Positions 43,400-54,600 of a DNA stretch of 64,000 bases are shown piece after piece. The position numbers were made by a program, and so were the translations under genes. The stretch covers positions 2,792,509 through 2,856,508 of the forward strand of contig NC_088777.1 in assembly GCF_954871325.1 (NCBI RefSeq). The letters are read 5' to 3'. The stretch's first letter is position 1. Every line of letters starts with the position of its first letter. The DNA is from Gordionus sp. m RMFG-2023 (lineage: Eukaryota > Nematomorpha > Gordioida > Chordodea > Parachordodidae). Below the pieces are notes generated by a model. That model saw only the letters and a list, made by a program, of their open reading frames with translations. It was not told where the DNA came from and did no database searches.

Positions 43400-46300
43400 A
43401 TATAAATTTATTTATTCTTGAGCATAACTTTCCTTTCAACGTTATAAATAATAATTATATCAGAGTTCTTTCAATTTTATTGTTCTACTAAACAATTTTA
43501 ACATAATATTACAATGAATAGTTTTTTTTTTTTAAAAAATCAATGATAATAATTATAATCTTGTTTAGTAAATAGCTTCAGCGTCTGCATGAGCGTGAGG
43601 GTATGAACAGTTTGCATTCAATTTTTCTTGAGGTGGGTAGTATAAATTAATTGGGGAGTTGTCTATTAAATTTTTAGATAAATTAGTGTAATATATTGCT
43701 GCAAAATATATTACACTAATTACTTTTTATTATACAATGATATATATTGCTGATCATCGACCAAGTTCTTTATATTGAAAAACAATCGTAGACATTATTT
43801 TCCAAATTAAAACACTTTTCTGCTACATTTAAAAGGATTAGGTAGGCATTTTCAGCAAACTTATACTCACGTCAAACAATATACTATAATAATACACGTT
43901 CATTGTAAATTGAGGGGGGGGGGGGACTTTTAAATTAAATTCATCTAAAGAATAAACTCTTTTTATATCCACAATATTTTGATTAGTTGGTTAGTAGGGC
44001 TAAAATAATTTAAGTAATTCTTTTTAAAATTTATGAAGGGAGTACCATCATAATTAAAAAAGTATAACTAATAATGAGGGAGGGTAGCATAGGTTTCTGA
44101 AAGGGGTTCGCATTCTCATGTAGACGCTGATATAGAATCAAGTTTTAAAAAAAAATTACTATAAGGGGTGGGAGAGAATTTTAAGTATACTGGTAATGTA
44201 TTAAAATAAATAAAATTGCATTTTTTTATATTTGGTTTTAAGCTAGAATTTATTGTAATAGATTAAATAGATAAACGATTTTGTAAAAAGTATATATAGA
44301 TATATATTTTCTTATTGCAAACATATAAAATATTTTATACTTAAATCAATATACTTTCATAGCGTATAGGGAAGAGAAATAATTATTCTTCCCCTCACAA
44401 TGTAAAGTATTTTTATAGTCCCTGTCAGAGTTGCTAAAATATCTAATTATAAAAATGTATAAACATTTGTGAAAGTTACCTATTTGTATCTAGATAATAT
44501 TTTTAAAAAATGATAACTTTTTTTTAAGATGCATCTTGATATACTATAATTCAAAGTTTATTTTTTTTAAAAAAAAATCTAAAAAATAAAAATATTTGAA
44601 AAGCAAAATTTATTTTATCTCAAATGAGTAGTGTCGAAAAGCCCTAATTTAGGTTGATCTTATAATAGCAGTCGCACCGAGATTTGACAAATAGATTCGG
44701 CTTAAATAAATGATTTGCTGATCAACCTTTTAAGATTTCCTTGCCACCAAAATTTGCCTTTGAGTTAAGGTCAAGAGAAATATCTGCCAAATAAAGGTGT
44801 CATTTGTCGAAAATAGAATTAACCTAGTTTATTGCCAATAACGATTTAGAAAATCGTCGTTCTTTAGTATATAAATATATATATATATATCCTTTTTTCT
44901 TTCAAAATTATGTCTCCTCATTCTCGCGATCATCATAAAAAAAATTTAAAAACAAGGGTGCCCCCCCCCTCTTTAAAACGCTAGAAAGGAAGTGGTAAAC
45001 TTGGAGGACTATAGAGAGCCAAAATTATTTGAACAATCGAGAAGTGAATCAATCACTTTGATGGGCGTGTAAATGTAATTCTTTAAAAGAAATATGAGTA
45101 GATAGTAAACAAGCAATCGTTCTCTTTGACAAGCTGGCAAGGAGGCGAAAAAACTAATTAAAATCATTCAATTTGAAGGGATCAAAAGAGGTTTTAAAGG
45201 AAATTAGGGGGGGGGGGAATTATATAAGAAAAACTGAGACAGGGAAACACCTAAAGATGTTCAAGAATTTGGCTTAAGAAAAACATTTTATAGTGAGAAA
45301 GATTTCAGGGAATCAAAGAGTTATCGAATGGACAAAACTTTTTAACAAAAAGAATTTAAAAAACCCAAGCATAGAAACTAGCTAATATACATGCAAACTA
45401 ATTAGGTAAACTAGCTATTTACAAATTAGCTATTTGGTTAATAAACCTACCTAATACTAGATAACCGTTTTCTTTTGTTGAATAATCGTTATTTTACATA
45501 TTCATTGACTGCTTTAATTATATAGGAAATCTTTTTAAATATGATATCTTATTATATATATATATATACTAAATGTTTTTAAATCGCAAACTTTTATATA
45601 TGAAAATCTTTTTGACATATTTTCCAAATTAAGTTTTAATACTTAAATTCAGGGGGGGGGGGGGGGTTAAACTTTCGATAAATATAGGGATCACCCTTAA
45701 TATCTTCTAATATGTAAATAATTTAATTTGAAGAGGTATATAAAGGCCTCATATTTTTATTCGTATGTCGGAAATAACATATTATTATTTTAAATTATCA
45801 ATCAACCATACAAGTCGATAAATATAAGTATTACGATCCTGAATTTACTTGGAACGAAATCGCAACATTGACTTTTCATATTCTATTTTGAAACCTAGGA
45901 TTTTGTGTTAATATCGAGCATATGGTGGAAAGGCTAAATAATAATTACTCAATACCAAAATAATCAAGTAGAATATCAACACTGAGAATGGACTAATCTT
46001 TAGGGTTTACCTCCCACAGTATCATATAATATGCTAAAATGTAGACTCGATTTTAAGGTTGTTCACATAGAGAATCATTCTATTTACACAAATAATTACA
46101 GAAATCAAAATAATGTGTATGTAACTATAGATATCTTTTTTAATTGTAATATTTAGGAAATGTTTTTGAGTAGGAAACTTTTATAAATGTTTTAAATATA
46201 ATACAAATTGAAGTTTTAATACTTTTGATTAATATGGAGATCAACTTAAATCTTCTAATATTTAAAAGCTAAAATTTAAAAATGTCTAAATCTAATTCAT

Positions 46301-46515
46301 ATAAAAAAATTCAATCATTTTCTCACATTTCTAAACATCAGATTACAATATATTTATTATTTTAAACTATAAAACATTAATATGACTGGGAAAAATATGG
46401 CTATTTTCATGATCCTAAATTATTTACACAAAATCACAATACCGAATTTTCACATTTCATTTTAGTATATTTTGGGAAAATTAATTACGGAAAATAAGGA
46501 TTTTATGTATATATT
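43400..46515. other. Intergenic DNA with G/C homopolymer runs
   Basis: No gene recognised. G or C runs at 43914-43925 (12), 44961-44969 (about 9, C), 45207-45217 (11) and 45652-45666 (15) stand out against an AT-rich background. Confidence 0.5.
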
Positions 46516-46516
46516 A

Positions 46517-46588
<72 letters not shown>

Positions 46589-46590
46589 AA
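46516..46590. repeat. GAAA microsatellite
   Basis: About 75 bp of uninterrupted GAAA units. Confidence 0.97.
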
Positions 46591-46712
46591 TAGAAGGTAG
46601 TATCCTATATTCTCCAAAGTTAAACAATGTTTTAAAAAATGTTTAACATTAATAATTATCTTATTATTATATCATCTATTTTCTAACAGATAACTTACAA
46701 GAGATATTCCGA

Positions 46713-46860
46713 TTAGAGGCCTTCATGAACCGGGCTGGCCCGAGGTCATAGACCAACTCAGTTGGGCCTAATATTATATTTTCTGGCCTGAGCTGGGCCT
46801 AGGTTTCTAATTTTTCTTTAATGGAAATAGGCTGGACGGGCTTATCTATAAAACAGTTGG
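46713..46860. mobile_element. GC-rich MITE end, probably hAT type
   Basis: TTAGAGGCCTTCATGAACC followed by GGGCTGGCCC resembles the terminus of the element at 63457 (TAGAGGTCTGCA, then ACCCGGCCC). I could not place the other end with confidence. Confidence 0.4.
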
Positions 46861-47934
46861 CAACATTAAAAAAATATTATGTATTTAATTTATCAAAGAT
46901 ACTACATTTTCAAAATAAATTAAAAATAAATTAAAAATATATATTACTATAAAAATAAATAATTTTAACAAATTAAATATTTCACTCATTGGCGAAATAA
47001 TTCAATTCACGTCTTGTCGGATATGTCCAATGTTTGAATTTGAAAATCTATTTACACTCATGACGTGACCCAGGTGGATCCATCTGATGGCGCCAATTTT
47101 TATGACGCACATATCTTAATTACTAGACTAATATATTAGTATCATTTAAATATGTAACATTTGGGTTATTAAAAATCATATCAACCACCGAATATCTCAA
47201 ATATATCATATTTATAATATAATATAAATAAGTTTACATCAGCCGTTCAAAAGTAAATCTATGATTAAGGATAGAAAAAAAAAATAGAAGAAATTGATAA
47301 AAAAAAAATATCGAGAAAAAGGTGAGGCGAGAGAATAAGATGTTAGAAGAATGGCAGATTATTCGATTGAAGAAGATAAAGGCTTAGAAAGCACTTTTTT
47401 GCAATTAAACTATAGTTCAATAGTAAATTGTAGCCATTCCCTAAGAAGAGGGGAAAAGCGTGGCTTTTAGGGGGTATGGTCTTTAGGAATTCATAATCCC
47501 CTGTTAGCATGTTGATAAACTAGCAGAACACCGTCGTGATAGCTCGATTTTAGGTATTTGCAGAGTTTTTATTGAGGGGAGTATTTCAGTTCTTCTGTAA
47601 ACACTAGGAATAGTTCTAATAGTATCTGGAAATAACCTCAAAAAAAATATCCGTATTTTAACGCGATACTTTTTTTTGTTTAAAGAGGATCTTTTATAAA
47701 TTGTAATATATTCCAAATATTAATTAATATTATGATATTTACGAAAGCAGAATTATCATAAATACGATATTCTTTACATTAATAGAATGTTCTAGAATTA
47801 CATAAACAAATAAAAAAAAAATTACGTTATATCAATCAAATTTAATATAATTTGTATTACATAATTATTTTTTGTCATTTTATTTTAAATTTTTTTTTGC
47901 TTTGCAATTATATATTCTTGATTTTCTTATCAAA

Positions 47935-48611
47935 ATGACTGCGGCCACAACGGATTACAAAAAACTGGTAGAAGAATTGATAGGTAGTAAAATGCCAGGT
48001 GCTGCCATAGTTAGCAAGGAAGGACAAACTCAAGCTTGTAAAAATATCACTATCAGCAAGGAAGAGGCTAAAGTCTTAGTTGACGGTAAATAAACGATAT
48101 TATTACCATAAATTTTTTACCCGATGTATCATTTCTAAAATTCCTTTCTAAAATAAAAAGTTAAAAGCTACGTTTACCATAAATTTTTTGCTTTTTATTT
48201 TGGCCACTCGCCACAACTTCTATAGATCGCTCTCTAGGATTTCACTAGATATATATTTTTTTTTTAAATTTTAAAAAGAAATTTGTAAAGTTTTGGGGGT
48301 TGTTATTGATTATTTTTTTGAGAAAACATATTAAAAATACAGTTATTTATATGAATATTTAAAAAAAAAAATAAGGCTTCGATAAATCTGAAAAGATTGC
48401 TGCCAATGGACTCATGATCAATGGTAAAAAGCATCAGTTTCTCAGTAAAACGGCCAATTATATCAAAACGAAAGCTGACAAGGGTGGTAGTGTGACCTCT
48501 AGAACAGCCAAAAACATAATTGTAGGCATGTACGACGATAAATTGAGCTTGGAAGATTGCACTAAAGCCATGGAGTTGGTAGCGGCAAAGTTGAAAAAAT
48601 CTGGACTGTGA
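47935..48611 (+). CDS. Profilin, two exons
   Basis: Small actin-monomer-binding protein that promotes nucleotide exchange on actin and feeds filament growth; it also binds phosphoinositides and proline-rich ligands in the cytoplasm. Exons 47935-48085 and 48376-48611 join across a 290-bp GT-AG intron within a Gly codon, giving 128 residues, the usual profilin size. Visible family features: an N-terminal helix (DYKKLVEELI), AAIVSKEGQTQA in place of the common AAIxxxDGxxWA, an EEAKVLVDGFD helix, GLMINGKKHQFL (GixxxGxKY-like), the Gly-rich GGSVTSRTAKNIIVGMYDD strand and a C-terminal helix (AMELVAAKLKKSG). The aromatic residues that normally line the poly-proline groove (an N-terminal Trp and the C-terminal Tyr) are absent here, so poly-Pro binding may be altered. 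Confidence 0.85.
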
Positions 48612-51071
48612 ATTCTATCAATCCAAATTAATCAATAGGCATCATTGCGAAATTCAAATTTTTATTTTTTAATGATTTTTTAAAATTTTTATGCAATTTT
48701 TTTATCTATTCTTTAAAATAATCTAAACTACGTAAATTGTTTTCCTTCACTAATATATCGTTGTTGGGTTTCAACAAAAAAATGCTTTTTTTTAAACTTA
48801 CTTTTAAAATAAAATTATTTCTATGTTATGTAAGATTTTTGGGGGCCAATCTAGATTACCTAAATGTCGAGAAATAATTGCCATAATAAATTACGTTTTT
48901 AATAACGTTGAAAAAATAGTCGGCCATCAAATTATTTTAGGTTCCAAGGAAGTTGTAAAGAAAAATTAAACACCTTAGGGCAGACACTAGAGAATATCAT
49001 ATAGTGTCTACTTTGGGGCCTTTTATAAGCACAAGTAGTAAGCCCTGCACCAATATAGTTTGAATTTCGTTATTGTCAACTGGGACAATTTTCTTATTAT
49101 TAAAAATTTATAGGTAAGTGGGGCAGCAAGATTAAACATATTATGCATGACTATCCCTTCTCAGATAACTTGGTAACTTACCATTTTTAAATTCTAAGGC
49201 TGCATCCTAATTTTTGTTGTAAATAAGAATATCCTTAAAAAGCTAGGATACCCTTTCATAGATTTCGACATAAGGTGTGGTGATAGTAGTTTCAAAATAC
49301 TAGTGCCATGCAAATTTACCCTTCAAAAAGTAACGATGTAAACACTCACCACGTTTTAAAATGTAACAACTTACATAGCAACACGCAACAAGTTATACTC
49401 ACTTATTTTACTATATTTTTCTTCCAAAAAATCGTATCAATTATTTGACTCATTTAAGTGCATTAAAACAAACGCAGCTTTTTAAAATTAAAAATTATAT
49501 CATTTATTTTTTTGTATCTTAAAAATTGTCACAGTCTCAGGGTTTTCATAAGCACTTTTATCACGCGTTTCTAATTTTAAGATACTTTATTTTGCGGGAA
49601 TCGTATTCCATTGTAGTTCGAAGATTTATGAGAAAATTGTCTAATAATCATAGGGCAAAGGACTCTCTTCCAGTTTGAAAACAAATCCAACATAATCCAT
49701 CAGGTCTTTCAAGATTTAAAAACGCTCCTTTTCAAATTATTTAATTTTACAAAACCGTATATCTATTATCTATGAAATGGAAACAAGTAATTATATATAT
49801 TAATAAAGTTCCGTCAATGAAATGAGATTTAACGAATACACACAAAGAATCTAATTGACTATATATTATATTAAAAGTTTATTGGTAATTTATACTATAT
49901 ATATATTGTACATAGAATCTATCTTTTACCATTATAAAATATATTAAAAGTATATCGGTAATTTAATTTAAAATCATAAACTTATATCTAAAAATAAAAA
50001 AATTTAAAAAAATTACTTTATATAAAAAAAAATACGAAATCTTTTATAAAATTTTAAACAATATACTACTATCACAAAATTTGATTTTTCAAATATGATT
50101 TGGCGGGGAAAGAATTTACAATCAAGATCTTTTTTAAAACTTAATTTTAAAAACAAAAAATTTCCACATATTTAATTAAATAATTTAACAGAGTTATTTA
50201 AATTTATCTTATAATAAAAAATTTTCCTAAAGGTAGCTAGTTATTTTCCCACAGGCTATAATTACCTTTAGTGGACTATAATTATATACATTTAGAAACC
50301 TTGCAAAATATGCGATGTATTATTAAGTTTCTTTTTTTTAGACCACGTTATTTAGAATGCTAAAACTATGAGAATTAGGGAAGCATCACTTCTATTTAGG
50401 ATCTATTTTTAGAAAACCTAAGCTAGGGGACCGAAACGGGACCACTTATTCGAAATTTTTAGGAAATCAGAAACTCCATCTTTAATTTCCTGTTCCTAAA
50501 CTCAGTTATTCACGGCGAATTTAAAAAATGTCGATAGCTGGAACTCGGACGAGTGAACAAACATTTAAATTTGACCATATTTGACCGGTCAAATATCGAT
50601 TGAATCGAATCGTATTAGAACGGTCAAATACACATTGCAAGTCGAATACGAAATGTATAATATTTCGATTCATATTTTTGTTAGGTATAATTTTGAAAAC
50701 AAAAATCAAATTTGTTTTTTCGCAAAAGTAAGTACGTTTTCGAAATTATTTTTATGATTTAAAAGACTTTAGATAATTAAAACTGCACATAATTTCATCC
50801 GCTTAAAGGAATTAAAGCTATTTCTTACATCATAATAAATTAATAATCTCGAACAAATCTATTCATTTCAAGTGTGTAACACAGTTTAGAAAACACACTT
50901 CGTAATCAGCCAAACTTGGGAGAGTAATAAAACATGAATATTTTTATTTAACAACGAAAAATTTAAATATGCTAAAAAAAAATATGTTATAATGTTATAT
51001 ATAATAATTTTAAAAAAAAAAATGCCATAGTATGAGGTAGGAGAATATTATTTTTCTTATTCTTTCTAAAT
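48612..51071. other. Intergenic DNA between profilin and the GNAT gene
   Basis: No gene recognised. A short inverted pair around 48988-49011 (AGACACTA and TAGTGTCT) flanks an AT-rich loop and may be a small transposon trace. Confidence 0.45.
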
Positions 51072-51655
51072 TCAGACTAAAAATGCTTCCGTACTGAATA
51101 TAGAGTAGACCTTGGGCAATGGCAACGCCACACTCATTTGACTATACATCCTAGTTATCAGGCATTCCCTCACTAGCTCCAAACTTAGGATAAAGGTTTT
51201 CACGATCGATTGTCTGGGTGATGGGGTAGCGTCTTCCACCACGGAAATATCGAGTAAAGAATGAGATGTTGGGTTCAATTCACCTATCAGGGTGCCTAAC
51301 AGGGCCTGACCCACTGCAGAATTGTCGGCGTAGAGAGGACCTATGTTTGATCCAACGTGCCTCGGTTTCAATAATCCGTAACCGACTATGGTGAGTTCGG
51401 ATTCAGGAGTTTCCTTCGACAAAGCTAAGGCCACGGTGGTATCTTTTGAGCCGATGGTCATGGCTTTAAGGAACTGAGTTCTTTCTATACTGTGAATCTT
51501 GGTGTCGTACGATATCAACGTATCCATGTAATCTTTCACAGTTAAAGAGTTCAATTTTAGAATCGAAAAGCGATTAGTTTCTTTTGACTGGTCTAAACTC
51601 GAATCGTTGGAATATATGCGCTTAATGTTCTCTATTTTCTGAGGTGTGACGGTAC
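51072..51655 (-). CDS. GNAT gene exon 3 (C-terminal domain)
   Basis: Acceptor TACGTAG before 51655, stop at 51074-51072. Encodes 193 full codons before the stop, beginning TVTPQKIENIKRIYS. An internal Leu codon at 51554 is not a start; the frame is open across it. Confidence 0.88.
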
Positions 51656-54600
51656 CTACGTAAGTTGCAACTAGATATTTTATATAAAAAAAATTAATTA
51701 TGGGGGCTTTTTAAAAGTAAATTCTGGGAAACCAATTTCAATAGTATTTCCTTCAATTTTTCGGAAATATTTATTTAAGATTTAGAGATAATATTTGTAT
51801 TCCATATAGATTAGAGTTAAGTTTGGACTTAGATATTGACTTATTATAAATTATGGATGCCACGAATTAATCAAATAAAACCTATTGAAGTTTTATAATA
51901 AATTACTAAAAATTTTAATAATTATTAATAAAAATTTGTTTAAGAATTTTTTAAAAAATAACCCTTATTTCATTCTTTTTTGCTCAAATGATCTTGATAA
52001 AAATAAAATATAAATATATATATAAATAAACTAACTATTGAAAGATGCCTTCATCCCCAACTTCAGGTTAGACTGTATACGAGTGTCGACTGAGTTTAAC
52101 CCAAGATTCCTGGGTTGTACGTGCTTCATCCTGGCCTTCCAAAGTTCACTCCCTATTCCGTGACATCGGTACTCCTTCTTAACGCAATACAATCCCCCAA
52201 AGGCTACTTGATCGTTCAGTATCATCCCAACTACATTACCTGTATGCATATGAATTTTTTTTTAAATATATATATATATATATATATACATAGTATTTAA
52301 TATTAAACTGCCAGGGAGAATTATGACATATTAAGAAGTTATAAATGCCATGATTTTTTATAAATGGCTCCTTTTCTGGGCCGATCCTAAAAACAGTTTT
52401 ATTCCGGATTTTGCCTATATAACTATCGGCTCCAGGGATTAAGCTCGACAGAAATAATCTGGCTCTTATATTAGACGCGGCGTTTACGGCTTCCGCCTCG
52501 TTTATGTCGATACGTATCATAACGGACGAATCAACTACGATTTCCGGTTTAACAATCAATTTCGCAAAGCTTTAAACAAATCGCGTTTAACTTTAAAAGC
52601 AGGGTTTTAAAGTATGCCAGAATTTTTGAGCTCGGTTTCAATGAGCATTAAGAGTTAAACTTGCCTAATTTAGGCGCTTGATAATTTGGTCGACTTGCCT
52701 AATTTGACAAAAATTTCGAGTTCCCAATCTATCTATTACAAAAAAAAAATGTTTTGATAAATTGGGCAACTGTCTAAAGTTTGAAAAAAAAAATCTTGAT
52801 CCTAATGGTGCCTAAATTATGCAGGTTTTACTGTATCATAATACATATATTCGAGGGGGGTGCGGGTCGTTTAAATACCTAACGGTGGGTCACATTGTGA
52901 GTGCGAATAAATTTTGATGGGTGATTGGGCGTGATAGTCATTTTTAAAAAAAAATCAGTGATAAAAATATTTATGTCAATCACCTAGAAGCTGACCTTCT
53001 TCCTCACCTATTTTATAACAGATTTTTACGAGTAACTCCTTTAGGAAACTATATCTAACCCGTTTACAAAAATAAAATGGATAAAGTATTAGTTTTCAAA
53101 AAATTTCTTAGGCTGTTTAAAAGTTCGACTTATTATTAAAACAGGTTGGCTATTTAGCCGGCATTTTAGTTATCTACTAAACAGCCAAAAAAAAAGTAGG
53201 AGGCGATTAAATATTTCAAGCATGCCACTCATTTAAATTTTCTAAATTAAAGATGCCTACCAATATTGAAAAAAAAACGGATAATAAATATGATTTATCA
53301 TTAGAAAAAAGCTAATACTACGCGATTGCATTGGCAATAATATTTTGGCTTAAATTTTCTTTCCTCAATATTCAAAAAAAAATTTGAGTATACTAGACTA
53401 GACTATTATTGAAATAAATTGGCTTTAATTTGTATAAGTTAATAAAATAAGTAGTGTTGTTATGTCGCATAACTTTAGCCAATTCCCAATAAAGTTTAGC
53501 AAAGGTTTCAACCTAAAAAAATAGATCGAAAAACATCTAAGTTGGAACCTAAACTTAAATATTCGAAGGGATTCTTTAGCAGAGCCATTTTGGAATTGGT
53601 GGTCAAAGAGATGATTTGATAACACTAAGAGATTGGTTCCTAATCTATTATAATTATATCTGGATGTGTTATTGTACCAAAAAGACGAGATTTTTCATAT
53701 TTAAAGCCGAACATAAAAAGGGTGTCCTAGTTTTAAAAGTTTTTTTTATAGTCTAAAGCAATAAAGTATGAAAAGTAAAATGGAAACCAGGCCAATTTTT
53801 TTTTTGTTTCGTAGCAAAAAGTTTAATTCATTACAGATTACAGACACCGACCTCAACGAAGGAATCTACCTTCTTCAGCCAGCAGATTTCACTCGAGATC
53901 TATCTGTTCAATTTTCTAAGCATACACTCCTTTCTAGGGTTGAAATTCCAATGTTTTTAGATATATTTTTTTTCTTCTATTTTTTCAGTGTATTTTTAGA
54001 TTGTTTTTTTTTTATTTAAATATATTATATTGTAAAGGATATTTATTTTTTAAAAATAAATTCATTCTTTTCCATATTTTTTTTCCAAAAAAAAATAATT
54101 AACCAATAAAAATTTTGTTCAGCTTTAACCAGTTTGGTGCCAATGAACGATATTTTTCCATAGCCAATAAATCGTGTCTACTATGAATGAAGCCTAACAC
54201 AAGAATAATAAACAAAGATTTTCATTTATAAAATTCTACTTGATTAGTGAATTCTTAAATTACTGCAAAGGATGTATAAGAAAGTTATTATTTCATGCAA
54301 AATTGCGGGAACGGAAACAGATATGGCAGGAATTATAATATTTTTTTTTAGAAGGAATCCGCGAATTTTACGGGCGTGATAGTGGGCGCGGATTTTTTTT
54401 TAGCGTAAACGTGAATGAGGGCGGGGGTGGTGAATGGGGGGTCATAAATAAAAAATCAGACCCACATTTCCATGTTTAATATATATATAAGATCAATTAG
54501 GTGTGTATTTTTGTTATAACTAAGTGTATTGATAAAAACTTCGATATGGGCTCCTTTTTTTTAAAAAAAATGGACGACTATTTTCTTCTTATCTTATCTA

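Noticed and set aside
47504-47716. 70-residue frame upstream of profilin on the - strand
   Set aside because: No family features, no GC rise, and low-complexity composition; likely chance.
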